From: an uncultured Phascolarctobacterium sp.
Lineage (GTDB): Bacteria; Bacillota; Negativicutes; Acidaminococcales; Acidaminococcaceae
Direction: 5' to 3'
DNA: 60,485 bases
Assembly (NCBI GenBank): GCA_900757795.1
Contig: CAAEPE010000054.1
Span: forward strand, 1 to 60,485
A program made the translations under genes and the position numbers. Below, one piece after another: positions 1 through 8,500 of this stretch (positions are counted from its first letter, which is position 1; each line of letters opens with the position of its first letter). Under the pieces are notes generated by a model. It was not told the DNA's origin. It worked only from the letters and a program-made list of their open reading frames with translations, and ran no database searches.

Positions 1-51
1 AAAGTAGACACTGTGGTGACGTGCACTAGCCGACAAAGCTACTTGAGCTGA
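1..51 (+). CDS. Possible 3' end of a gene cut by the window edge
   Basis: Frame 1 is open from the first base to a TGA at 49-51 and encodes 16 residues beginning KVDTVV. The string loosely resembles the HVETVVLLS-type tail of RumA/TrmA-family rRNA (uracil-5-) methyltransferases. The stretch is too short to identify, and an open frame of this size can occur by chance. Confidence 0.22.
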   Translation, partial: KVDTVVTCTSRQSYLS

Positions 52-88
52 TATGTCTATTGAAGAAGAAAAAATTTGCGCAAAACTA

Positions 89-117
89 TTGACAGTACCC
101 ATTTAGTACTATATAAA
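89..117 (+). promoter_or_regulatory. Consensus-like promoter, TTGACA-17-TATAAA
   Basis: TTGACA at 89-94 is separated by 17 bp from TATAAA at 112-117. The spacer carries the inverted repeat AGTAC-N7-GTACT (94-110). The promoter points towards the 3' end of the minus-strand operon, and no plus-strand gene follows, so its transcript would meet the hairpin at 153-189 within about 70 nt. It could be an orphan promoter or the source of a very short RNA. Confidence 0.4.
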
Positions 118-145
118 TGTAGCAGTATCCATATATAAATTTAGA

Positions 146-195
146 CAAAAAAAGAGAGCGGAACAGTATTTAAAGCTGTTTTGCTCTCTCTTTGA
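146..195 (-). terminator. Rho-independent terminator of the long minus-strand operon
   Basis: An imperfect stem pairs AGAGAGC..GAACAG (about 153-166) with CTGTTTTGCTCTCT (about 175-189). On the minus strand it is followed by a run of seven T. It lies just after the stop of the CbiZ-like gene and probably ends the operon that starts with the NifH-like gene. Confidence 0.75.
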
Positions 196-206
196 CTTAA
201 ACATTA

Positions 207-1292
207 TTATTTAACTCGTAGAACTACTATATTGTTGAATAATGCCTGCCAAGCTTGCAGCATTCCCTCTAATGAAGCAGTTTCGATCACAAAATATTCC
301 ACTCCATAACATTCTGCAAGATTATGTAATATGTTTTGCCCTGTCTTTTGCATTTCTTCCTCGCTAATAAGTTCCCACAAATATTGATCTATTAAATGAA
401 CATATAAAGAGGTATAGCAAAGCATATCATTTTCTTTAGCTAATTTTTCTGCTACCAATAAATATTTAGGCTTCACAGTTGTTCCCGTAAGCTTAGAAAA
501 ATCATTCCACATAGTTCCCGGCAATACTCCAAAACGTTTAAGGCGTCTAAAAGCATCATGCTGCATTTGGGGACTTAAGCCAGATTGTTTTTTTAATGCT
601 TTTTTAACGGCATTTTTCACTGTCTTACCAATCAATTCACCTAATTTACTGTGCTTGCCTGCGCCTTCTAAATAAAGTGAATTTTCGTTATTAGCTATTA
701 CGATAGTTGTGTCTGTTCCACTGCCGGTAGCAATACCGTTAGAATATTTGCTTCCCTCCAACAATTCTTGTATTGCAGCAGTTTTCGCTTCGGTACAAGT
801 TACCAAAGCTCGTGTTATAGTTCCGGGCGGCAAATCGCAGTCTATATATAACATAATATTTATTGTACCAAAATTATCAGGCTTTTCTATAGGACGATAA
901 AAATCTGCCGGATCTCCAACTCTGCCACCATTAGTTTCAATACCTCCGGTTACAATAGCTGTAACCGTCAGCTTATCATAAGTCATAGTTTCTATCGCAA
1001 CGTTTTCCATACTGGCAGCTGTTCCCATACCGCTTACGCGTTTAGGATCTAACGCCAATCTTTGAGAAATAAGCTTCATATGCTCCACATATGTATCTGC
1101 CAGCATTTCACAAGGCATTCCGGAGCCTTGCTTAGCATCATAATTATAAACTGCAACAAAATCTTCATGATAGCCGCCATTATATAATGAAGTACTCAAA
1201 ACCTTACGTTTTCCTTGAAAATAAATTACGATGCTTTTATCATAAAAATAAACTTGATCACCACTAGACAATGTACAAATATGCTTTGACAA
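207..1292 (-). CDS. cbiZ: CbiZ-type adenosylcobinamide amidohydrolase with C-terminal extension
   Basis: CbiZ family enzymes hydrolyse the amide linking the aminopropanol arm to the corrin ring of adenosylcobinamide or pseudo-B12, giving cobyric acid for salvage and remodelling. The family is recognised here by GMGTAASMENV (about residues 88-98), CTEAKTAA (about 166-173) and ATGSGTDTTIV (about 188-198). About 130 residues follow the expected domain end; this basic, helix-rich tail is not one I recognise. There is no ATG start. A TTG at 1292 with GGAGAG eight bases upstream looks best, and a TTG at 1337 (376 aa) is possible and would overlap the amidase gene by 20 bp. It is the last gene of the operon. 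The family call is firm; the exact corrinoid substrate is inferred. Confidence 0.82.
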   Translation of the reverse strand: MSKHICTLSSGDQVYFYDKSIVIYFQGKRKVLSTSLYNGGYHEDFVAVYNYDAKQGSGMPCEMLADTYVEHMKLISQRLALDPKRVSGMGTAASMENVAIETMTYDKLTVTAIVTGGIETNGGRVGDPADFYRPIEKPDNFGTINIMLYIDCDLPPGTITRALVTCTEAKTAAIQELLEGSKYSNGIATGSGTDTTIVIANNENSLYLEGAGKHSKLGELIGKTVKNAVKKALKKQSGLSPQMQHDAFRRLKRFGVLPGTMWNDFSKLTGTTVKPKYLLVAEKLAKENDMLCYTSLYVHLIDQYLWELISEEEMQKTGQNILHNLAECYGVEYFVIETASLEGMLQAWQALFNNIVVLRVK

Positions 1293-1317
1293 ACTTTTCA
1301 CTCTCCAATCAAATATC

Positions 1318-2079
1318 TCAAAAATAATATATTTCAAAGTTATTACTCATTATTTTCTTTTTAATTATGTCATAATCTATAAACAGTATTGCTTCTTTAC
1401 CTTCGTAGTAAAATAGTAACTGGCCTTTATCTACTACGGCACTGCGGGCGGCTGAAAAATCCATGCCTTTGGTTCCTGTTTGATTAACAACTAAAAGCGG
1501 TATATTTCCTGCTGCTTTAGACATGCGTTTCCAAGCAACCTGCGGCGGCCCATCATGTCCGCCTTCTGTCCATGCGGCAATACCTACTATCAACTCCGCT
1601 TTTTGCCCAGCAATTATCTCTCCATGTTCCGCATAATACATATCAGCACAAACCATCACGCTTGTTTTTATGCCGTCAAAATTCCACACGCTAAAATCTT
1701 CACCAGGATGTGCCCATTGTTCTGTTATCCATTTAACTATGCTAATTTTATTGTGCTGTACACAAAAACTGCCGTCAGGATTAATCACTGCACAGCTATT
1801 GCGCGGCGTTCTGTCCTTTACAAAGCCGCAGCCAAGAAATAATCTTTGCTTATACATGCGGGCTGCTTCCATAAATGGCTGCAACAAACCATTTTTTTCT
1901 GATACCAGCTGAAAGGGAAAATCTTCACGTATCATAGTATAACCCTGCAAAGCCATTTCCGGAGTTAAAACCCATTGTGCTCCATTAGCGGCAGCTATTT
2001 TCATACCTTGTAAAATTTTTTCTTTGTTTTCATTTTGTTGGTTACCGCAAAAAGCCAAATGCAAAAAAGCTATTTTCAT
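1318..2079 (-). CDS. Carbon-nitrogen hydrolase (nitrilase superfamily amidase)
   Basis: This 253-residue cytosolic protein is the usual length of a single nitrilase-fold domain. The Glu-Lys-Cys catalytic triad is visible: Glu41 in TPEMAL, Lys111 in HNKI and Cys144 in VMVCAD. The family hydrolyses amides or nitriles to acids. Between a CbiZ-like amidohydrolase and a CobN-like chelatase, a plausible target is an amide side chain of a corrinoid or related tetrapyrrole, but this is inference. The ATG has GGAGA nearby. The gene is separated from its upstream neighbour by about 90 bp containing a strong hairpin, so its expression may be uncoupled from the rest of the operon. Confidence 0.85.
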   Translation of the reverse strand: MKIAFLHLAFCGNQQNENKEKILQGMKIAAANGAQWVLTPEMALQGYTMIREDFPFQLVSEKNGLLQPFMEAARMYKQRLFLGCGFVKDRTPRNSCAVINPDGSFCVQHNKISIVKWITEQWAHPGEDFSVWNFDGIKTSVMVCADMYYAEHGEIIAGQKAELIVGIAAWTEGGHDGPPQVAWKRMSKAAGNIPLLVVNQTGTKGMDFSAARSAVVDKGQLLFYYEGKEAILFIDYDIIKKKIMSNNFEIYYF

Positions 2080-2099
2080 TCTATCTCCAAATTTAACCG

Positions 2100-2138
2100 A
2101 AAAGCTTAAGCCGAAAGATTCCTTTGGCTTAAGCTTTT
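2100..2138. other. Strong intra-operon hairpin, 13-bp perfect stem
   Basis: AAAAGCTTAAGCC (2100-2112) pairs perfectly with GGCTTAAGCTTTT (2126-2138) around a 13-nt loop. On the minus strand the stem ends in only four T, so it is a weak terminator and could be a partial attenuator or mRNA processing site. It separates the amidase and cbiZ genes from the upstream ten genes. Confidence 0.65.
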
Positions 2139-2169
2139 AATTATTAAGTTCTAGGATAAAGCTAAATTT

Positions 2170-2529
2170 TTAATAGGCATCCATACCGTTGCGTCCGCCG
2201 CCTATAATACGTATATTGTCAACATTAAAAGCTTTTTTAATTGCAGGCAGCCATTGGGCAATTAAAGCTGTACGCACCTTTTCATCCCCTGTTAATATCA
2301 ACATAGAGTTATCAGCTAAATTGATATTCTCTAAAGAATTAATCAACTTATTAAAAATTTCTTCTCCCATATCACTTTTTAAAGCAGACAATCCTGCCAA
2401 GAGCTGGGGCTTCTCTTTAGCTGCACGCTGCTCAAAGGCTTCAAAAGCAACTTGCTGCAGTTTAGAGTTGACCGCACCAACAAAGCTCTCTTCCAATTTT
2501 CCTGTTAAACCTACAAAATCTTCTGTCAT
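2170..2529 (-). CDS. Small protein resembling the DnaA N-terminal domain fold
   Basis: This is a 119-residue soluble protein with no signal peptide. The segment at about residues 70-110 (DNSMLILTGDEKVRTALI and on through QWLPAIKKAF) follows the pattern of the DnaA N-terminal domain, where a strand is followed by an amphipathic helix ending in LPxIxxAL. No AAA+ or DNA-binding region is present, so it would be a free-standing protein-interaction module. A perfect AGGAGG precedes the ATG. It sits inside the chelatase/nitrogenase-like operon, which suggests a role as adaptor or assembly factor. The similarity is by eye and weak; otherwise this is a hypothetical protein. Confidence 0.7.
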   Translation of the reverse strand: MTEDFVGLTGKLEESFVGAVNSKLQQVAFEAFEQRAAKEKPQLLAGLSALKSDMGEEIFNKLINSLENINLADNSMLILTGDEKVRTALIAQWLPAIKKAFNVDNIRIIGGGRNGMDAY

Positions 2530-2551
2530 AATAAAACCTCCTTAAAAATTA

Positions 2552-3523
2552 TTAAATATCAATTCCGTAAACATCATGTGCAATTTCTGCTACAGCCTTG
2601 ACTATACTTGGAGACAGGCTCAATAAATGTTTAGCAGGAATGATATAAACAGCCTTATTCTGTACCGCATTTACAGAAGCAAAAGCGTCGTTTTCTAAAA
2701 TATTCTCTTTCTGCTCCCGTGCTTCATGTTTTCCATCATAATTCCACTCTGCCAAAATTAAGGCATCAGGATTCAACTCAATGATTTTTTCTTGGGCAAC
2801 TTCAGTTGGTTTTGAATAATTTAATTCTGTTAAAGCATTTTTTACTTTAGCATAATAGCAAATATCATTAAAAGATTGCTCTGGACTATAATAAGCGCCA
2901 TTATCACGCATAAAAATTATCCGCTTTTGTTTGTCCGCAGGTATATTGCCTAATTTATTGCGTACGACTTGCAGGTCTGCCTCCATTTTTTGCAATATTT
3001 TGTTAGCTTTTTCATTTTCGCCGACAACTTCTCCTAAAGCTTTTATATTCTCTTTAATACTTACTATATTATGCGGAGTTTTATAAACATAAACAGGCAG
3101 CTGCATATCACGCAGGCTTTGGATAGTTTCCGATTTAATAAAATCCGGTATCAACAGCAGATCCGGCTTTAAAGCTAAAAGTGCTTCCGGATTAGTATCC
3201 TTAACTCTCCCTTTTACCAGTTTAGCCTTTTCTGTAACATTAGATATGCCTAAATCATCAGCCAAATATGTTAAAGCTGCTATACGCTCCGGTTCTACTA
3301 AATCCAATAGGATCTCATCCGTACTAATGGATAGAGAAATAATACGGTGAGGGCTATGCTCCATTTCAAGTTTATACCCCTGAGCATCTACTACTGTATA
3401 CTCAATTCTTTTTTGTTCTTGCACTTGTTTTCTAGCGCAGCCGCTGCAAAATATTATTATGATAGTCAGCATTAAACTTATAAACAACAAAATTTTATTA
3501 TTTTTTTGAAGCTTATTACGCAT
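2552..3523 (-). CDS. ABC transporter substrate-binding lipoprotein (FecB/BtuF type), copy 1
   Basis: The protein has 323 residues. A lipoprotein signal peptide ends in the lipobox FCSGC with Cys29 as lipidation site. The mature part has the periplasmic-binding-protein class III pattern RIISLSISTDEILLDL, a middle PDLLLIPDF and a C-terminal helical domain. Such proteins bind siderophores, haem or cobalamin for a BtuC/FecCD-type permease. It is paralogous to the lipoprotein at 10387-11349 (shared RIxSLxxxTDEIL, EAxLxLxPDL and PxYVxxxPHN motifs), so one permease gene is served by two receptors in this operon. ATG with GGAAGGGA upstream. Confidence 0.9.
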   Translation of the reverse strand: MRNKLQKNNKILLFISLMLTIIIIFCSGCARKQVQEQKRIEYTVVDAQGYKLEMEHSPHRIISLSISTDEILLDLVEPERIAALTYLADDLGISNVTEKAKLVKGRVKDTNPEALLALKPDLLLIPDFIKSETIQSLRDMQLPVYVYKTPHNIVSIKENIKALGEVVGENEKANKILQKMEADLQVVRNKLGNIPADKQKRIIFMRDNGAYYSPEQSFNDICYYAKVKNALTELNYSKPTEVAQEKIIELNPDALILAEWNYDGKHEAREQKENILENDAFASVNAVQNKAVYIIPAKHLLSLSPSIVKAVAEIAHDVYGIDI

Positions 3524-3562
3524 AAAATTTCCCTTCCATTATCAAACATCAAAACGTTTTTC

Positions 3563-4501
3563 TTATAAGCATTTATATTGCTTTTTAAGCAATTCAGCAA
3601 GCTCTTCCATATTATTATAGTGAAGTTCATGCACTAAATATTCCGGCTGCACCAAATCTAATAGCGGGCGCACACTAGCTTCTTGAAATGGTCTATGTTG
3701 ATCAATGTTAGTAATATGCGTAATTATTTTGTTAATATCAAGTTCCTGCGGCATAGGCCCTACATGCTGCCTTTGATATTCACCAGAAAGTGAACAGCTT
3801 AAATGCATTCCTTTAATATAGTTTTTTAAATAGCCCAAACCATTTACAATTTTGACTATATATTCAATTGCCTCTTTCTCTGTACACAAATTCCAATTGG
3901 TATTCATCAGATGCCCTGTATCCAGCATAAAACCTACATTTTTAAAATTAATCCCTGAAAGTAATGTTTCAACTAAAGATGGTTCGGTAAATGTTAATCC
4001 CGGCCACCAAAGATTTTCAAAAAGTACTGTGATATCAGACGGTATTGCAGAACTAACCTCATTGAAGACTTCTACAGTAGCTTGAATAACTTGCTGGCTG
4101 GAATAATAGTAGCTTCGAGTAAAAATTTCCTCCAATCTAGTATTACTTATATGCCAAACAAAATATTTAGGTTTAGAAGCAGCAGAAGCCAAAATATTTT
4201 CTTTTATAAATTGCAGCCATACTTCTCGATTTTCAAATTGAACTGCATAAGATTGAGCCAGTGAAGATTCATGCGTGTTAAATTGCTTATTTTGCCAAAA
4301 ATCTAACCATATAGGAAAATATTTTAAATGAACACCAATTGTTTCCTGTTCATAATTATCCGGAAAGGGTTGGGTATCGTAAACAAAAAGTTCTATTCCG
4401 TCTAAATGATTATCCTTTAAGTATCCTTTTAACTGATTAGGATAATTAGCTATTTGCTTTTCGTATCCCATAACAGGGCAAAAATTGATTAACTGCTGCA
4501 T
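3563..4501 (-). CDS. TIM-barrel protein, xylose-isomerase-like family
   Basis: This 312-residue cytosolic protein resembles sugar-phosphate isomerase/epimerase or endonuclease IV-like barrels. It has an early DGIELFVYD strand, WHISNTRLEEIF, an internal VLFENLWWPG and FMLDTGHLMNT, the last two matching the usual metal-binding Glu, Asp and His positions of the fold, and later MHLSCS. The substrate is unknown; context suggests an organic ligand or a tetrapyrrole-derived fragment rather than a sugar. The ATG at 4501 is preferred because AGGAAG lies eight bases upstream; a GTG three codons earlier is too close to that site. Confidence 0.8.
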   Translation of the reverse strand: MQQLINFCPVMGYEKQIANYPNQLKGYLKDNHLDGIELFVYDTQPFPDNYEQETIGVHLKYFPIWLDFWQNKQFNTHESSLAQSYAVQFENREVWLQFIKENILASAASKPKYFVWHISNTRLEEIFTRSYYYSSQQVIQATVEVFNEVSSAIPSDITVLFENLWWPGLTFTEPSLVETLLSGINFKNVGFMLDTGHLMNTNWNLCTEKEAIEYIVKIVNGLGYLKNYIKGMHLSCSLSGEYQRQHVGPMPQELDINKIITHITNIDQHRPFQEASVRPLLDLVQPEYLVHELHYNNMEELAELLKKQYKCL

Positions 4502-4541
4502 AATTTTCACTTCCTAAATTCTATTTACAATTTATTGAAAA

Positions 4542-5570
4542 CTATATAACCTGCTTAATCGAAACTCTTTTCATGGCACATTCAACAGTATACTGTTTTT
4601 TATCTTCCATACCTAGCCAACGAGCGTAACAACCACCGCCGCATAAAGCAAAATCCTTACATTCCTGGCAAAAGCTCATAGAATCGTATATTCTTTGCTT
4701 AGTTTTTTCGACAAGACGCTCTTCTATACCGGTAAAAACATTACCTAAATAAAAATCTTTGCAGCCTACTAAAGATGAGCAGGCATAAATATCACCCTTA
4801 GCATCTACAAAAGCAGCTTCACCATTCATTGCGTAGCAATGTCCAAATGTATGTTCACGCCCGCAACATAGCGTTTTTACTCTTTCCTGCTGGGAAATTT
4901 CTAAATTTATACCTGTAAGCCTTGTTAGGGAATCACGGCGAGCATAAACATTTTCCATAGCTTTTGCCATTTCTTCCGGCTTAGGAGTCAGTAAATCGCT
5001 GCCTCTTCCTTGTCCGCGCAGTATATCAAAGCCAATTTTACGAACATTACCTAAAAAATAAGCGAATTCTACAATGCCGCTAAGCTGCTTTACATTTTCT
5101 TCTGTAACGACACAGGTAATTCCACAGGCAATATTATTCCCTCTAAGTACTTCTATTCCTTTAAGAATATCGCCTGTGGCGCCATATCCATTCTTTTTCA
5201 GACGCAGTTTATCATTTACATTTGGTCTGCCGTCAAGGCTGATACCAATGGCAATCTTATGTTGAAAAAGAAATTGGGCGATTTCATCTGTTAACAGCGA
5301 GCCGTTAGTTTGAATCTGCATAGAAACAGGCAGATTATGCAATCTTACATATTCAGCGGTCTGTTGTAAAACCGGATAATTCAAAAGCGGTTCACCGCCG
5401 CTAAACTGCAAAATGAAGCGTTCACCGCTTGCCGCTGCCAATTTTACTGCTGCTAAAGCCGTTTCCGCCAACATTTTACTTTTATCTAAATTGGAAGCAT
5501 AGCAATACCGACATTTAAAATTACATCTGCCGGTAAGACTAAGCACTAACATTTTTATTTTATTGGTCAT
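4542..5570 (-). CDS. Radical SAM enzyme with SPASM domain
   Basis: The protein has 342 residues. The radical SAM cluster motif CNFKCRYC supplies Cys16, Cys20 and Cys23, followed by the SAM-binding GGEPLL. The C-terminal third is cysteine-rich (CCGREHTFGHC, IYACSSLVGC, FCQECKDFALCGGGC), the SPASM/Twitch pattern that binds auxiliary Fe-S clusters. Relatives mature peptides or sulfatases, and some act on tetrapyrroles such as haem. No small precursor peptide is adjacent, so modification of the tetrapyrrole or of an operon protein is inferred. The start overlaps the end of the chelatase gene by 11 bp, with GGAGG nine bases upstream, indicating translational coupling. Confidence 0.88.
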   Translation of the reverse strand: MTNKIKMLVLSLTGRCNFKCRYCYASNLDKSKMLAETALAAVKLAAASGERFILQFSGGEPLLNYPVLQQTAEYVRLHNLPVSMQIQTNGSLLTDEIAQFLFQHKIAIGISLDGRPNVNDKLRLKKNGYGATGDILKGIEVLRGNNIACGITCVVTEENVKQLSGIVEFAYFLGNVRKIGFDILRGQGRGSDLLTPKPEEMAKAMENVYARRDSLTRLTGINLEISQQERVKTLCCGREHTFGHCYAMNGEAAFVDAKGDIYACSSLVGCKDFYLGNVFTGIEERLVEKTKQRIYDSMSFCQECKDFALCGGGCYARWLGMEDKKQYTVECAMKRVSIKQVI

Positions 5571-8500
5571 CCGCTCTGTCCTCCAATTCTCCCTCCATCT
5601 CTAAATACAGCTTCTGTAATTCTGCTTTTGTTTCAGGCTTAGCCTGCCACAATCCTCGCTGTTCAGCTTCCAAAAGAATTTCCGCCATACGCTGCAATGC
5701 CCATGGATTGACTTCCCGCAGCCATTCCTGCACTTGGGGATCAAAAGTATATTTTTCGGCGTATTTTTCGTACATCCAGTCTTCCATAACGGCACTGGTT
5801 GCATCCCACTGAAAGCTATGAGCAATCATATTGGCCATATCTGCAGCTCCCTTGTAGCCATGCTTCATCATGCCTGCAATATATTTAGGATTAATGGATT
5901 CGCTGCGGAAGATTCTTTTAGCTTCTTCCTGCACACTGTGCATGGTCACGCGGGTTCTGTCAGTGCTGTCACCGCAGTAAGAACGGGGCGCGCTGCCCTT
6001 AATGCTGCGCACACCGGCAATCATACCGCCGTGATAAGCGTTATAATCGTCGCTGCTTAGCATATTTGTTTCGTGATTATCTTCATTTTTAATAGTTATG
6101 TCTAAGCTGCCTAAACGCTTTCTAAACTGCTGCGGTAAAAATTTACCTCTAGTTTTACCGCCGTATGCATGTCCGCCCCAACGTACATAAACATCAGCAA
6201 TATCATCTATGGTTTCCCAATTTTTAGCTTCTAAAAGTGCCGCCACGCCTGCGCCGTAGCACCCCTCTTGATCGCCGAAAACACGAAATGCCGCCTGTCT
6301 CCATGCTTCTTCATGGCTCATGCCTTCATCATTTTCCAGTTCAAGGCTATCATTTTGAATATGCTTGCGTACAAAATTAAGTTCCGGATCTTCATCCTGT
6401 TCTGCTGCCAGCAAAACGGCTTTATCCAACAAATTTACAACTGATGGCATAGAATCTCTAAACAAGCCACTGATACGCGCCATAACATCTATACGCGGCC
6501 GCTTAAGCTCTGTTAAAGGAATAATCTCTAAGCCGTTTACCCTTAGACTGCCTCTTTGATAAATCGGTTTAACACCCAATAAGTAAAGTATTTCGGCAAT
6601 ACATTGTCCGTGACTGCGCATATTGGACCCTGACCATAAGACTATACCGATATTTTCCGGATAATGACCTTCTTCGGCAATAAAACGCTCTATCACCTGA
6701 TCCCCTAACTGTTTACCAATTTCCCAGGCAGCGGGAGTAGGCAAGGTCCGCGGATCTACTCCATAAAAATTTCTGCCGGTGGGCAAAAGATCGGCGCCGC
6801 CGCTGGAAGGAGCACCGCTTGGTCCAGGCTCAACATATTGTCCTTCAAAACCGCGCAGCATATTCTCAATTTCTTGACTGGTCAACTGCAAATTAGGATA
6901 AACCTTGCTGCAAGTGTATTCACAAACCTGCTGTAATTTTGCGTATGTCTCTTTTGGAGCTTGTGCTACCCAAGGCAGTTTCTGAATCTTGTCCCAGCTG
7001 CCGTCCTGAAAATTATTTTCTGCCAATACTTTTATCAGCTCACGGCACTGCTCGCCAATTTTATCGATAAGCATACCATAAGTAATATTCAATGGTTGAT
7101 AAATTAAAGCACTGTTTTCCAAAAGTTCATAGTAGTCAAAACCATACAAAGAACAGATTGCCTGTGTCAGACTAGGTATATCGCCATTATTCATACGCAG
7201 CAGCCATAAATAATCAATTAACTGCTCGTTTTGCGGCGCTTCACCCAAAATATGCAGTCCTGTGTGAACCTCCATGTTTTTTAAATCGCTGATATAATTA
7301 TGCAATGCCATAATATATTCATTAAACGGCTTCGCTTCATCAAATGGAACTTCATCCTGTAAATTGGCTTTGCTAACCTTTTCTTTCACCATTTTTTCAA
7401 TGTGTTCCAAATTTTCCGGCTGAGTAGTGGTAAAATGCACATATTCATCCATAAGCTTTTCCAGTTCCTCCAGCTCGTCATAAACGCCGGCTTGAGTCTG
7501 AGGTGCAGGCAAGTGTTCAATCAAGCAGGCTGCTCCACGGCGTTTGGCCTGAACACCTTCGCCTGTAATGGTAATATTGTATGGATAAATATTGGGTAAA
7601 TCGCCAATTGCTAAATCAGGATAACAGCCTTCGCTTAATCCGGCATTTTTTCCAGGCAGCCACTCCAAGCTGCCATGAGTACCGATATGCGCCACTGCAT
7701 CAGCATGCCAAATATCTCTTATCCAACGATAAAACGCTAAATATTGATGTGTAGGCGCAACATATGGATCATGATAGATTTTTTCCGGATCTTCGCCAAA
7801 ACCGCGCGGCGGCTGAACCGTTATAAAAATATTGCCGTTCATAGTGCCGGGGACAATAATATCACCTTCATATTCCATAACGGAACCTGGGGCTTCTCCC
7901 CAATCTTTAAGCAGCTGCTCTTGCACTTTATGCGGCATGGAAGTATAAAATTCTCCGTATTGTCTGCCTGTAATTTTTTCTGCCGCTGCCATCTGCTTTT
8001 CGGTAAGCATGCTTCTGTCATTGGTAGCATTGGCCGTCAGATGCTTAATAAATTCCTGCGTATCCTGAGGTATTGTATCCACTTTATAACCGCGTTCCTG
8101 CATGGCTGCCAGCACGCGCCTTACACTCTCTATGGTATCCAAGCCTACGGCACTGCCGATATTAGAATTACGCGGCGGATAATTATGAAAAATAATAGCT
8201 ATTTTTTTATCTTTATTTGCTTTGCGCCGCAGTCCGGCCCACTTGGCGGCCTTAGCTACCATACGCTTAATTCTTTCATGAATGGGCAGATAACGTACGT
8301 CACCGTTTTCCAAAATCTTTTTGCTGGCAATGGGTACTCCGTGAATAATGCCGTCAAATTCCGGTAAGGAAATACTAATGGAAATCTCCATCGCATTCAT
8401 ACCTTCAAAACTATTTTTCCATTCCTCATAGGAAGCCAAAATAGTATATGCCTGCAAAACAGGAACATTCCATTTTTTCAAATATCCAAGGTCTAAAGCG

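Noticed and set aside
2189..2545. Plus-strand frame opposite the DnaA-N-like gene
   Set aside because: The minus frame has AGGAGG at the right distance and fits the operon; the plus frame has neither.
7744..8367. Plus-strand 207-residue open frame inside the chelatase gene
   Set aside because: It is antisense to a well-supported CobN-like gene, has no ribosome site and no recognisable motif.
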